Assembly (NCBI RefSeq): GCF_020283565.1
Contig: NC_060061.1
Coordinates: 2,480,001 to 2,544,000, forward strand
Source of the DNA: Trifolium pratense
Lineage: Eukaryota > Streptophyta > Magnoliopsida > Fabales > Fabaceae
Length of the DNA stretch: 64,000 bases
Direction: 5' to 3'
Shown here: positions 11,791 through 23,478 of the stretch, piece by piece
How positions within the stretch are numbered: the first letter of the stretch is position 1
Layout: each line of letters begins with the position of its first letter
Made by a program: the position numbers and the translations under genes
The notes under the pieces: model-generated
The model's input: the letters and a program-made list of their open reading frames with translations, nothing else
Databases searched by the model: none
What the model was told of the DNA's origin: nothing

Positions 11791-13640
11791 AGGCCTCACC
11801 ATCATAACTATGTGGATGCCATGATTTTGATTTCACAAAGGTAAAAAGAAAGAGAGTGAAGTGAATGAATGAATGAATGAATGAGGAAAAAAAATAGGCG
11901 TAAGTTGTATTTATAATGCTACTAAAATAACTATGGCCACCTTACGATTAAAAAAATTTGACCAAAAGATTTTATTTTTACTTTTTTTGACCAAAAGATT
12001 TGATTTTCAATTAAAATTTAAAGACTTTCTTTTTTTTTTTTAATTAATTTTGGTCAAAAGATTCTTTTATTAATTAATTTTGGTCAAAAGATGATTTTCA
12101 ATTAAAATTTTAAAGACTTGCTTTTTAATTATTTTGGTCAAAAGATTTTTTAAGCTTCATCTTATGGGTTTTCTAATGATTTTTTTTTATGTTATCTTAC
12201 ATTTAAGCTTGAATTACTTAGAGTTAAATATTTTTTTAGTTCTTACTTCTTACAAAATCACGTTTTTTAAGGTTAAATATGTTTTTACTCCATACAAGTT
12301 ACATTCTTTTAGGGTAAAATATTATTTAAAGTTAAATTTTAATCATTTAGTATAAAATATGTTTTTAGTTCATACGTGCAAGCCAACACTAACAATGGCA
12401 TTGTGTGTTTTGTCATGTTGACATTATAAGATTTAGGTTTAATAATCGAAATCGCAAAAGAAGTAGAATGATTGGGAGAAAAGAAAAGAAAGGGAAATTC
12501 ACATTGTTTGTGTTTGCAAAAAAAAAAAAAAAACAAGAGAAGGAAGGAGAAAATAAAAAGATGAGAGAAAGAACAATGGAAGCAGAGAGTGAGAAGTCTG
12601 GAGATGAAAATATTGGAAGGAGACTGTTGCATATCACTTTAGTGTTTAGTGTTATAATTTATGGTTTATTTTTTATTTTTTTGATAAATATAATTTATGG
12701 TTTTATTGATGAGTTGAGCTTTATAAATCAAGCAGCCCATGTTAATTTTTTATTGATGATTTCTCAACCGACACTCCGTGTTTCTTTTCTACCCTTGAAT
12801 TCCAATTTTTTTTCCAATTAGGGTAATTCGGTTTGTACGAACAGAAGTTTATATTTTTCGGTTACAAACCGAAGTTTACCTTGATAGTTTTCTTTCTATT
12901 CCGACAGCACCATCAAAACCACCATAGCAACAACAAGAAGCAGAAATTAAGAAACATAGAAGAAAAAGAAACAGAGGAAGAAATTTCTGGAAAATAATAA
13001 TAACAAGTAAAAATGAAAAAACAGGTGAAAGAAATTGATAGAGATAGAGAGAAAGAGAGAAGAAGGACCAGAAATTGATGAGGAGATAATTGAAGACGAT
13101 GATAAGGTTGTTGTGAGAGAGGAATTGAATGGGAAGAGGGTCTGAAATTGGAGAAAGTACCCACCGCACCATTGCCGCCGAACACCTCGGATCTGAAATT
13201 GGAGGTTCTGTTTCTACTATGTTTTTCTCGGGTCGGAAGAGAAAAACATCTTTTTTATTTATTTAGAATATTAACTTTTTCTTTTTTTGCAAAAAGTTAT
13301 AGCTCTAAAACAAAAATTACTTTGTGTCAAAAAAAAAAACAAAAATTACATCAACCGTAGTATATGGATGCTTAATTGCACATTAACATTTTTTTTTTCA
13401 ATTTTTTTTCTTAATTATCTATTATTATATTATAAGAAAATAATAATAAAAAATGTATTTGATTAAAAACGGTCCAACTGGATGAACCCAGTTGAATCAA
13501 TTGAACCTTTAACCAATAACCATATCGGTTCAATGTCCATTCCGATTCTAATTACCTTGGTCTTAATGATGAAGACAAGGAGGAAATATGTTTTTTATCC
13601 TCTTAAGCGTTGTCTTTTTCCAAATTGCATTGTAGTAACC
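11791..13640. other. Low-complexity intergenic DNA with short repeats
   Basis: No gene recognised. It holds a GAAT tetranucleotide run (about 11863-11882), repeats of GACCAAAAGATT in both orientations (11960-12150), several degenerate copies of TTAAATATGTTTTTAGT (12220-12375), a purine-rich tract (12460-13140), and a TTCGGTTACAAACCGAAG palindrome at about 12857-12876 of the same type as in the PMD element. Open frames here are low in complexity and look accidental. Confidence 0.45.
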
Positions 13641-14995
13641 AATGACAAATATTGAGGTTGATGCGAGATGGCCGGCAATGTTGATTCCGAATTTTTTCAT
13701 GGTGCAATGTCTAATCGGAAGTGTGGCAACACTATTCATAACCTTGTGGTGGAGAGAGCTTAGGTGGAGGCGGTTAAAGGAATTCGAGGTTCCATTTTTG
13801 ATCATTTTGAAAGTCATTTTCAGGCACTTAATGTAGATAGATTAGACATTGAGAATCTGCAGTCTCAATCTCTTAGTTTTGTGGATGCGGCTGAGTTGGA
13901 GAAACTTTTTTCTGATGAAGAGGTGAAAACAAGCGGTTAGCGACTGCGACAACTTTAAAAGTCTTGGATCAGATGGTGTTAATTTTTGATTTGTGAAAGA
14001 TTCTTTTCTTAGAACTTAAGGGCGATTTAATGAGATTTTTTATAGTTTTATTCTCATGGTAAATTAGTTCATGCATCGAATTGTACATTCATAGTCTTGA
14101 TCTCGAAGATTTCGAATCTGGTGAGGATGTCTGGCTTTCGACCCATTCTTTGGCTGGTTATTTAAATTAGGTTTCAGCTAAAATGTTGGCCAATAACTTA
14201 CATGGAGTTATATGTAAAATTATTTATGACCCTCAATCTACTTTTGGGAAGGGCCGTCAAATTTTGGATAACATTTTGATAGCAAATGGGTTGGTGGATG
14301 ATGCCAGGAGAAGTAAAAAAGAGATGATATTGTTAAAAGTCGACTTTAAAAGGCTTATGATTTTGTTGACTGAGGTTATCTAGAGTCAGTGATAATTAAA
14401 ATGAGGTTTACTGTTAAATGGCGACAGTGGATTACAGATTGTGTGAGTTCTACATCTACCTATGTTTTGGTAAATGGTAGTCTGACCGATGTGTACACAT
14501 GTTTAGGTTTGGTAGAAGCTTACAAAAGGGGAATCTTCTCTCCTTTCCTTTTTTTTTTTATGGTTAGTTGTCGAGGGGTTGAAGGCTTCTGTTGAGGCGA
14601 CTATATTTAAGGGTTATTTAGTTGGTGATAATCCAGGTTCTCAGGTTCGCATTTCTCACTTGTAATTGACGGATGATATTTTGATTGTGGAGAGAAGAGT
14701 AATTTTCATAAGAGTATGTTGGTGGGAGTTAATGTTGATGGTGGCGCATGCTTGTTTGATTGATACTTCTTTGGTTGTTAATTTTATCTTGGTCTTCTCG
14801 TCGTCGTTCTTTATGGTTGCCTTTGACTGAGAGAATTCGAAAGAGGTTATCTAGGTGGAATGGTAGACATTTATAAATGGATGATTTGTTAGTCTTACTT
14901 AAATCTGTCATGTTTTCGTTGTTGGTTTACTCTTTTTCCTTTCTCAAGATTTTTGCAGGTATAATTCTTTCCATCGAGTCACTCTTTAAAATTTA
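13640..14995 (+). pseudogene. LINE (L1-type non-LTR retrotransposon) reverse transcriptase relic
   Basis: Conceptual translation in shifting frames gives LINE reverse-transcriptase landmarks in the right order. A segment reading FDHFESHFQALNVDR is at about 13790-13850. A damaged D-G-V-N-F linker is at about 13960. STFGKGRQILDNILIANGL is at 14237-14296, WRQWITDCVSSTSTYVLVNG at 14410-14480, and a damaged SPFLF motif near 14540. The C-terminal part LIYSFSFLK-like to GIILSIESLF is at about 14915-14985. Multiple stop codons and frameshifts (for example after 14382) show it is dead. It ends close to the left edge of the LTR block, so the block may have landed beside or in it. Confidence 0.8.
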
Positions 14996-15039
14996 TATTA
15001 CTTTTATATATGTCTTAAACAATTTATTTTCTTTACAGG

Positions 15040-15809
15040 TGTTTACACTGATTTTTGGTAAACAACCGCTAGTTTAAATTAATTACTTGAGAGATCAACT
15101 AGTAAATCTCGGAACATATTTGTGTGTTATTTTCTAGAAAAATATGAATGTTCATCATCTTTTACTTGAACATTTATTGTCTGATTTGCATTAAATGCAT
15201 TAAAAACAAACTGATTCGACGAAGTCGAATGATCAAATTAAAATACAAAAAGGATTAAAGTAAATTTGCATAAACTTGTTAAATGATTTGCAAATAAAAG
15301 TTTAAAAACCTGAAGATAAATTGCAATGAAATGATAAAGTGCAGAAACTTTAAAGGACTTGAAAGATTAAATTGCATTTGAATGTAAATAGTGGTTGGAA
15401 TCCATCTATGTCCGTCCCTTGAACCCGTTTGCCACCGCGGCGTGGGTGTTGCAAGACTTTCATAAAATAGGATTCAACCCTTTGTTCTTATTACAAACAG
15501 ATATATATATAGACCTTGTAGGAAAAACTACCACTAGATCCTACGGTCTAAGTTAAAACAGGAAATAACTTCTAATAGTAGCCTTACACTTGGCATAATT
15601 ACAAGACAAATAAAGATAACTCCCACTTGCATGCTTCTGCCTTGCTTCACGTTGATAACTTCTATATTTTTCAACTTAAACCAATATATATATAAGTCTG
15701 TATTAAATTGAGAAAGAGCAAGATAGAATTCGACCTCATGGCATTAACATGCTGCCACGTTCCTCCCAACTTAATAACTTCTATTATATATATCTTAACC
15801 TTTTTCGAC

Positions 15810-15860
<51 letters not shown>

Positions 15861-16132
15861 GGTATTAACAATGGATTAAAGTGAAACACAATATACCAAT
15901 TCGATCACTTTTTTGAATAACATATATGTACTTGGATTAATACTTGATAGCATGCATGTATCAATTAACATTTTGGCAATTGGAACCTCAAACCAATAAT
16001 TCGACAAGTACACATATATAAATTAATCTTAGTCGAAATACACATGCCGATCGAAATTAGTTTTTTCCTTCTTTTAAATTCAAACACCAAGACTTTCTCA
16101 ATACCATAAATCTTATAATTTTGGTGTTAACA
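15040..16132 (-). repeat. Left LTR of element B (3' LTR)
   Basis: 1093-bp terminal repeat, TG...CA bounded. It contains a (TA)n run at about 15812-15855 and a shorter one at about 15501-15520. Apart from microsatellite length and a few substitutions (such as CTTGTAGG against CTTGCAGG) it matches the right LTR. Confidence 0.85.
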
Positions 16133-17460
16133 GAGGCCCCCAAAAATGTTGTTTCTCGAATGAAATGAGAGGAATAACATTTTTAATCATGTCACCAATT
16201 TAGAGAAAACACTTAATGACCTCTTTTAAAAGAAACATGACCAAATTTTAGAGAAGATGATTCCGACATCATCACCACATTTTTTTTTATTTTTTGTCGA
16301 AAGAAACATGGTAATACTTTACCATTGTTTTGGTCAACAATAGAGTCTACATCTTAATAAAATGTTTGGTCGAGAACATTATTCTTAGAATGAGATAAAA
16401 TATAAAAATTCAATCAGTTTTACGGCATCCCTCGAACCGTGTTTGACCAATATTTCACTCATCTTTTCATACTTGATATGATCAACAAAATTTTGACCAC
16501 TTTACCAATTTTAAAACAACTTCCATGTTAGCATCATGCATGGCAAAGTGTTTCTTCAAAATTTAATTTGAATCTTCTAAATATTGGCTTAACCGTACCC
16601 AACCAAATTTGATTCATGAAATGAAGTATATACACATTAATTATTAGAAAACAATTTCGATCATTGTTTTCTTGAATTTAATTTTATTAAAACTTCTCCA
16701 TACCACTTGGAGTTAAAAGCAATTCAACCTTTACATGATGAACGTAAACAATTCAAATTGCTAAGATAATATGGCCTCTCAAAAATTATGGTTTCGAAAA
16801 CCGCTTTTTATAGCCACAATTTGATTCGCAATTTGCCCAAAAATATCAATATTCTCATAATAATTGTTAACCATAGAAATTAAATCACCATGATCAATCA
16901 TTAGAGGCCACTCAAAGACTAAAACTTTTCATATTTCAATCTTTGTAAAATTTTTCAAAAAGAAAATAACACACAAAACAGTCCCACTGGGCGTGCCAAT
17001 TTGTTTACACTGATTTTTGGTAAACAACCGCTAGTTTAAATTAATTACTTGAGAGATCAACTAGTAAATCTCGGAACATATTTGTGTGTTATTTTCTAGA
17101 AAAATATGAATGTTCATCATCTTTTACTTGAACATTTATTGTCTGATTTGCATTAAATGCATTAAAAACAAACTGATTCGACGAAGTCGAATGATCAAAT
17201 TAAAATACAAAAAGGATTAAAGTAAATTTGCATAAACTTGTTAAATGATTTGCAAATAAAAGTTTAAAAACCTGAAGATAAATTGCAATGAAATGATAAA
17301 GTGCAGAAACTTTAAAGGACTTGAAAGATTAAATTGCATTTGAATGTAAATAGTGGTTGGAATCCATCTATGTCCGTCCCTTGAACCCGTTTGCCACCGC
17401 GGCGTGGGTGTTGCAAGACTTTCATAAAATAGGATTCAACCCTTTGTTCTTATTACAAAC

Positions 17461-17491
<31 letters not shown>

Positions 17492-17649
17492 CTAGAACAT
17501 CGACCCGTGCAGTGCATGGGTCTAATTAACCGTAAGATATGTAATTATAAATTACGATATGATAATTGTAATAATATAAGGTATATGAAATTTTTTTAGT
17601 AACATTAAACGATAGTTCAACAATAATTTTGGATAAATATTCATACAAA

Positions 17650-18450
17650 TAAATGTATATTACGGAAGACTTCCTTATAGACCACATTCGAAGTCTTAGT
17701 CGTATCTTCGCCGTCATCGTCGATGACAATATTTTTAATCCTTCTCTAAAAGTAACTCTTGAAATCGCAACATACAGCTGACCATGTGAAAACACTGGCG
17801 ACGAAAGATATATCCCAACATGCTTTAAAGATCGTCCATAGCTCTTATTAATAGTTATCACAAAAGAAATCATTAAAGAAAATTATCTCCGTTGAAATTT
17901 AAAATGAATTCTTACGTCAGATGGTGTTAGAGAAAATCTAGGTATGAAAACATGATCACCAATATTACTTCCAGAAATAATTTTTCCTTCAAGAGCACGT
18001 TTTCCAAATCTGGTAATAATAAGTTTTGTTCCATTGCATAATCCTAATTTTTTATTCAAATTCCTTAATAGCATATCAGGAACTCCAACTTTAAGTCTCA
18101 ACTTGTGATTTGAGAGTTTCGACGTAGAAATCATGTTAAAAAATTCGGGAGTATGAACATCATCCACTGTTTGACCATATACATTCTGTGCGAGTGAATT
18201 ATCATAACTCAAATATGTTCCAACATATAATCATTCATTTATTGTGTCGACTATTGAATTTTTAGGAGCGAATATAACTCTATTTTGGAAACACGTTATG
18301 TTTTGTAAAATTTGGGGATATGTGCTTTCAACGATAGAAGCAAGAGTATCACCTGAATTTGGAATCAATAAATCTTATGGAATGTCAAGTTCTAAATAAT
18401 CGTTGTTGTCATCTTCAATTTCTCCATCGTCAACACCAAAACTCATTCAG
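17650..18450 (-). pseudogene. Helitron PIF1-like helicase C-terminal fragment
   Basis: Minus-strand translation gives consecutive blocks of a Helitron helicase. DLLIPNSGDTLASIVESTYP is at about 18310-18375, VIFAPKNSIVDTINE at about 18235-18280, and LRNLNKKLGLCNGTKLIITR at about 18015-18075. The last block is GIYLSSPVFSHGQLYVAISR (about 17740-17800). Stop codons interrupt it (for example between 17873 and 17883, and after the TINE block). The usual TINKSQGQ motif reads TINKSYGR, so a conserved glutamine is also lost. The N-terminal Walker motifs and the rolling-circle Rep domain are absent. It cannot support transposition. Confidence 0.85.
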
Positions 18451-19009
18451 AAAACAATCTTCTTTGATCCTGAAAGGTTATGATACATTGTTAGCAAAAT
18501 AATCAAATGTGAATCTGTGATATTTTTGGTAATTAATAATATAGTCACGTTGATATATATTTGGAGTCAACTACTATTTGCATAAATATCACCTTGATAT
18601 ATTTGCAGTAATACGATCAACCATACCCCTCAACATGAACAAACTTTTAAATTCAGAAAGATATAAAAAAAAAGTATATTTTTCTTAGCATGTTTAGTTA
18701 AAAAAGTAACTTTTAAGTCCAATGATTTTTTTCTTTCCGTAAAAAAAACACACCAAGAAAATGGTTAACATGTTTAGTTAATTAGTAAAAAAATATTGAA
18801 TTAGGATAAAAAATGTAAATTTTTTCGAAAAACAAAACCCTAAGAAAATGTATGATTTGATGATTTGCTAGATTTATAATTAGCGGTTTTTAATTGTTTA
18901 AACTGTGCAACGTAATTTGATGGTGTTTAATTGTTGTATGAAATTTTTCCTATGAAAATCGATGGTGCTTATCAATTATTGCACATAATTTTACTCATAA
19001 TTGGTATAC

Positions 19010-19075
19010 TTGTCATAGTGGTTGAAAATATTGCCTTTCACTGAAGGGTCGTGTGTTCGAATCCTAGTCAAGACA
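19010..19075 (+). repeat. tRNA-like block inside the Helitron
   Basis: Contains ATAGTGGTTGAA (A-box-like) and, about 35 bases on, GTGTTCGAATCC (B-box). The arrangement resembles the head of a tRNA-derived SINE or a decayed tRNA gene picked up by the Helitron. No full cloverleaf was drawn. Confidence 0.35.
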
Positions 19076-19488
19076 AAATTGTATTATTTTTTAATAAAAA
19101 TTGCAAGATAAAATGGAGGGAAAACAGGGAAAACAAATTAGGGTTTAGAGTTTGCTTGGATATACAAGCTTATAATATAAAAGATATAGACCTTGCAGGA
19201 AAAACTACCACTAGATCCTACGGTCTAAGTTAAAACAGGAAATAACTTCTAATAGTAGCCTTACACTTGGCATAATTACAAGACAAATAAAGATAACTCC
19301 CACTTGCATGCTTCTGCCTTGCTTCACGTTGATAACTTCTATATTTTTCAACTTAAACCAATATATATATATAAGTCTGTATTAAATTGAGAAAGAGCAA
19401 GATAGAATTCGACCTCATGGCATTAACATGCTGCCACGTTCCTCCCAACTTAATAACTTCTATTATATATATCTTAACCTTTTTCGAC

Positions 19489-19581
<93 letters not shown>

Positions 19582-19859
19582 GGTATTAACAATGGATTAA
19601 AGTGAAACACAATATACCAATTCGATCACTTTTTTGAATAACATATATGTACTTGGATTAATACTTGATAGCATGCATGTATCAATTAACATTTTGGCAA
19701 TTGGAACCTCAAACCAATAATTCGACAAGTACACATATATAAATTAATCTTAGTCGAAATACACATGCCGATCGAAATTAGTTTTTTCCTTCTTTTAAAT
19801 TCAAACACCAAGACTTTCTCAATACCATAAATCTTATAATTTTGGTGTTAACAAAAATT

Positions 19860-20646
19860 TGTTTACACTGATTTTTGGTAAACAACCGCTAGTTTAAATT
19901 AATTACTTGAAGGACCAACTAGTAAATCCTGGGACAATTGATCATGCATTTTATTAAAAGAAGTTTGGAAGTTTATCTTTAAAGACATCCTTATTTTGCA
20001 AAAGAACAATATGTTTGGTTTCTGAAACATATATTAAATACGAACAAAAGTAAGTTCACTCGAACGAGAGAACCAATAAAATGCAGAATTTGTAAATGCT
20101 TTAGAAAATAAAGACTTATGGAAAGTAAATTTGCATTTAGAATGTAAAAATTACAAAGAAAGTATAAAGGTTCACTGATTCATACATCTTTCTCGAGTAA
20201 CTCGTTTCTCACCTTAACATGGATACTTTGAGTGTTTGAGAGTTTGTGTAAATGAATTGTGACCACTATTTCAACTATACAGACTTCTATTTATAGAAAA
20301 CTAAGTAACTGCAACTTTAACGTTAAACTACTTAAATTTGGCCACGCGTCCTTTGTATTTGAACTGAACCAAGGCCTTAGACCGTTGTAACCGTCGAAGT
20401 CGAATCACACTTAAATAATGAAACATACTCTAAGTCCACAATTCCTGATTACTTCGATTCATTGGCTTCCATCGAAACATTCTTCAGTCTTGAAATATGA
20501 AGTTTTTTCCATTAGAACTCTCTTGTTCTTAAAGACATTAAAGCCTGAGGCTATTTAAAGCCATTTAACAGGTTTTTATAATAATAAATGTCTTTGGAAC
20601 TAAAGATTATAACATATTTTACCTTGAGCTAAAATATGGGATAACA
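19860..20646 (-). repeat. Left LTR of element A (3' LTR)
   Basis: 787 bp. It includes a minus-strand TATA-like CTATAAATAG (about 20287-20297), a plausible retrotransposon promoter. Differences from its partner include GATCATGC/GTTCATGC, TCACC/TCGCC and TGGG/TGAG near the end. Confidence 0.9.
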
Positions 20647-20744
20647 AATTGCCCCCAAAAATGCCTATTTCGATTTGAATGATTCGAATGAAATAAGAGA
20701 TGAGCATTTTTTAAAGTACCTCCGCATTTCCAAACGTCATCCCT

Positions 20745-22880
20745 TTATTTCGAACTGATGATGTCATGGCATTTAAAAGGTAACCGCTTCGTTATAACAA
20801 AATAACAAATCAAATGCTCTTTAATACATTTGTACTCTTTTGTCAATTGTTTCAAAACTAATTCTGAATCACCTTTTATTTTAATATCTTTTGCCCCCAG
20901 GCTCAACAATATTTCTAAACCTGCTATCAAAGCCTCATATTCAGCTTCATTGTTCGAACAAATACCATTAATCCTGTATTTGAACCTAGTAGGAATTTTT
21001 TGTGGGGAAATTATCAAAATACCTATTCCAGTACCATGTTGATGTCTAGACCCATCAAAATACAAAGTCCATGGTTCTAGAGCAATATAATTCTGAGGTG
21101 ATTCGATTGCTGAATGATCAACAATAAAGTCAGCCACTATTTGGCCTTTAATTGCTTTCAAAGGTTTGTATGAAAGTGAGTATTCAGAAAGAGCTAAAGC
21201 CCATCTTCCAATTCGACTATGTAAAATTGGTTTTAGCAACATATGTTTAACAACATCATAATGAGAATAAACATAAACATCAATAGGCTTTATATAATGC
21301 TTCAATTTCATACAAGAAAAGTACAAACAAAGACAAAGCTTTTCAATACTACTGTATCTAGTTTCAACATCATTAAGGACTCTACTTAGATAATAAATGG
21401 CCTTTTCTTCGCCATTTTCGTCCTCTTGGGCTAACATACTACCTAATGTGGTATCAGATGCTGAAATATACAACTTCATAAACTTATTTCTAATTGGTGG
21501 CATCAGAGTTGAAGGATTAGACAAGTATTTTTTGATTTCATCAAATGCTTCTTGCTGATCCTGCCCCCAAGTAAAAACATCTTCTTTCTTGAGTCGAAGC
21601 AATGGTGAAAAAGCTTGAGCTTTACCACTTAGATTCGAAATGAATCTTCTCAGAAAGTTGATTTTTCCCAACAAGGATTGAAGTTGCTTTTTGTTTGTTG
21701 GAGGGTTAGTCTCCAAAATAGCTTTTGTCTTGTTTTGGTTTATCTCAATGCCTTTTTTATGCACCACAAATCCAAGGAAGTCTCCTGCATGTACACAAAA
21801 AGCACATTTCAATGGATTCATTTTCAATCCATATTTCCTCATTCTTTCGAATGACTTTTTTAAACAAACCAAGTGATCATTTTGTGATGATGATTTTACA
21901 ATAATATCATCAATATATACTTGCATAAAAGTATCTATAAAATCATGGAAAATTGAGTTCATTGCTCTTTGGTATGTGGCTCCAGCATTTTTCAATCCAA
22001 ACGGCATTACGACCCATTCATAGGTGCCCAAAGCCCCTGGGCATCGAAAAGCTGTTTTTGCCACATCTTCCTCAGCGATAAAAATTTGGTTATATCCAGA
22101 ATACCCATCTAACATGCTAAGATATTCGAACCCTGCTGCTGAATCTATTAGCATTTCTGCTACAGGCATCGAATATTCATCTTTAGGGGTAGCATTATTT
22201 AAGTCCCTAAAATCTATACATATTCTAAGAGAACCATTTTTCTTAATGACAGGAACTATATTTGCTAACCATTCGACGTACCTGGCAGTCCTGATGAACT
22301 TGCTTCTCAGCAGCCTTTCAATTTCCTCCTTGATCTTAGATAGGATTTCTGGTGCAAATCTTCTTGGTGATTGTTTAACTGGTTTATTGTCTGGTCGAAT
22401 GGGTAATCTGTGTTCGACCAAATTTCTGTTTAAACCTGGCATTTCATTATAATCCCAAGCAAAACAATCTTTGAACTCTTTAAGGAGTTCAACCAGTTTA
22501 TCACGCAAGTCCTTTGGGATATTAGCACTTATGTACGTTGGCCTTTTGATCGAGCCATCTCCAATATCTATTTCTTCCAAAGGGTCTTGGGCCTGCATCT
22601 TTTGACTGGAACTGGAAGGATCCTTTTCAAATCCTAATGGTTCTTCATCATAGATGCAGTCCAATTTTTGAGTCATTGGCAATAATTTGCCATTTTCACA
22701 GTTATTGGCTTCGACAGCCATATTTTCTTGCAGCATTGTGGCTTCTAAAGCCATATTTATTCTGTTTTCGGCCATGTAAGTCGAAATCTTGGCCCAAGCA
22801 TTGGGCTTAGTCATTGTGGTCCTCTTCGAAGTCCCACCCAGTTGGGCGGAATTTGCCTTCATCCTCATAAGGACCATCAT
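20745..22880 (-). CDS. Retrotransposon A reverse transcriptase-RNase H
   Basis: 711-codon open frame. Reverse transcriptase spans about residues 170-350, with LRICIDFRDLN, MPFGLKNAGATYQ and the catalytic YIDD (about residue 321). A connection/first RNase H region follows (about 450-590), then a second RNase H with YFDGSRHQHGTGIG (about 605) and the SNNEAEYEAL block. It ends abruptly (CHDIISSK) after the KEH segment of RNase H, about 90 bp before the purine tract, so the domain tail and all of integrase are deleted. Its 5' end overlaps the protease frame by 74 nt in another frame, so expression would need a frameshift or splicing. ATG 22880 is nominal. Intact apart from the missing 3' part; it would depend on another element for integration. 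Confidence 0.88.
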   Translation of the reverse strand: MMVLMRMKANSAQLGGTSKRTTMTKPNAWAKISTYMAENRINMALEATMLQENMAVEANNCENGKLLPMTQKLDCIYDEEPLGFEKDPSSSSQKMQAQDPLEEIDIGDGSIKRPTYISANIPKDLRDKLVELLKEFKDCFAWDYNEMPGLNRNLVEHRLPIRPDNKPVKQSPRRFAPEILSKIKEEIERLLRSKFIRTARYVEWLANIVPVIKKNGSLRICIDFRDLNNATPKDEYSMPVAEMLIDSAAGFEYLSMLDGYSGYNQIFIAEEDVAKTAFRCPGALGTYEWVVMPFGLKNAGATYQRAMNSIFHDFIDTFMQVYIDDIIVKSSSQNDHLVCLKKSFERMRKYGLKMNPLKCAFCVHAGDFLGFVVHKKGIEINQNKTKAILETNPPTNKKQLQSLLGKINFLRRFISNLSGKAQAFSPLLRLKKEDVFTWGQDQQEAFDEIKKYLSNPSTLMPPIRNKFMKLYISASDTTLGSMLAQEDENGEEKAIYYLSRVLNDVETRYSSIEKLCLCLYFSCMKLKHYIKPIDVYVYSHYDVVKHMLLKPILHSRIGRWALALSEYSLSYKPLKAIKGQIVADFIVDHSAIESPQNYIALEPWTLYFDGSRHQHGTGIGILIISPQKIPTRFKYRINGICSNNEAEYEALIAGLEILLSLGAKDIKIKGDSELVLKQLTKEYKCIKEHLICYFVITKRLPFKCHDIISSK

Positions 22881-23478
22881 CTATCTCCTCTCTCTCCCAA
22901 ATAAATCCATGAGTTGGATCTAATTTGACAGAATGGTAGACATTATCGGCAGGGGCATAGGCATATCCCTGTTCAGTACATGGCGATATATTCGCCAACT
23001 TCTTATCAAATGAATGTTTAGTTATGTGGTGTGTCTCAGCCCTAAAATAACTTTGATCGGCTTCGATATTTTCTACCACACCATCATCTCTCCAAATACT
23101 TACCCTCTGATGGAGAGTCGAAGGCACTGCTCCAACACCATGTATCCACTCCCTTCCTAGAAGCAGATTATAATTGGCCTTCGATGCTACAACCAAAAAC
23201 AGAGTTGGCCTAACAGTGCTGCCAACCGCCACATCGACTTGAATTGCCCCCAGTGAGAAACCAGTCTCACCTTCGTAATTCGAAAGAACGATGTTGTGAG
23301 GGTGCAAGTCAGTAGAAAATTTACCAATCTTGGTAATCATGAATTCTGGCATCAGGTTTACTGCTGCTCCTCCATCAATCAACACTTTGTTGACCCCCAC
23401 ATTGTTTACTTTGGCCTGAATGAAGAGGGGTTTCAAATGATTCTTCATTCCCTCAGTTGGCCTCTCAAAATTGGCCAT
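22807..23478 (-). CDS. Retrotransposon A aspartic protease
   Basis: 223 codons, directly following gag in the same frame with only one TAG codon between them (23479-23481). Residues 35-37 read DGG within VLIDGGAAVN, the place of the retroviral-type D-S/T-G active site. A GREWIHG motif about 90 residues later matches the second conserved block (usually LGRxW). The frame runs to an acidic tail (EEDHND). The ATG right after the TAG may not be used: readthrough of gag is the simpler source. The D-G-G in place of D-S/T-G is unusual but occurs in some plant elements. Confidence 0.8.
   Translation of the reverse strand: MANFERPTEGMKNHLKPLFIQAKVNNVGVNKVLIDGGAAVNLMPEFMITKIGKFSTDLHPHNIVLSNYEGETGFSLGAIQVDVAVGSTVRPTLFLVVASKANYNLLLGREWIHGVGAVPSTLHQRVSIWRDDGVVENIEADQSYFRAETHHITKHSFDKKLANISPCTEQGYAYAPADNVYHSVKLDPTHGFIWEREEIDDGPYEDEGKFRPTGWDFEEDHND

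Larger units (their letters stand above)
17492..19184 (-). mobile_element. Helitron remnant (1693 bp) inserted in an LTR microsatellite
   Basis: On the minus strand the element starts TCTTTTATATTATAAG (plus-strand end 19184) and finishes in CTAG (17492-17495). The finish is preceded by a GC-rich hairpin, GACCC-ATGCACTGCAC-GGGTC (17507-17520 region). A 5' TC, a 3' hairpin and a terminal CTRR are Helitron hallmarks. It lies between A and T with no target duplication, as expected, inside the (TA)n run of an LTR whose intact sequence is visible at 15040-16132, so the empty site is known. It carries a fragment of a PIF1-like helicase, no Rep domain, and a tRNA-like block near 19010-19070 (GTGTTCGAATCC). 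Confidence 0.87.
15040..19853 (-). mobile_element. LTR retrotransposon B: two LTRs around an 869-bp coding-free interior
   Basis: LTRs are at 15040-16132 and 17002-19853; the right one is split by a Helitron. Both start TGTTTACACTG and end GTTAACA. The interior (16133-17001) carries no gag or pol. It still has a purine tract next to the left LTR (complement of GGCCCCCAAAAATG, 16135 onward) and a primer-binding-site-like 18-mer, GTCCCACTGGGCGTGCCA (16981-16998, plus-strand reading), next to the right LTR, so the element is on the minus strand. The first 50 bases of its LTR, its primer site and its purine-tract flank match element A to the right, so it is a deleted, non-autonomous relative. Its LTRs differ by few substitutions apart from (TA)n length. 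Flanks ACAGG and AAAAT do not match. Confidence 0.8.
17002..19853 (-). repeat. Right LTR of element B (5' LTR), interrupted by a Helitron
   Basis: The LTR sequence runs 17002-17491 and resumes at 19185-19853, in all 1159 bp once the 1693-bp Helitron is removed. The second half has a much longer (TA)n tract (about 19493-19577) than the left LTR. Confidence 0.85.

Noticed and set aside
12405..13185. Several overlapping open frames of 70-140 codons
   Set aside because: Low-complexity purine- or pyrimidine-rich DNA; no splice structure or recognisable motif.
19387..19605. Open frames reading IYIYIYIY near 15.8, 17.5 and 19.5 kb
   Set aside because: Translations of (TA)n microsatellites in the LTRs.
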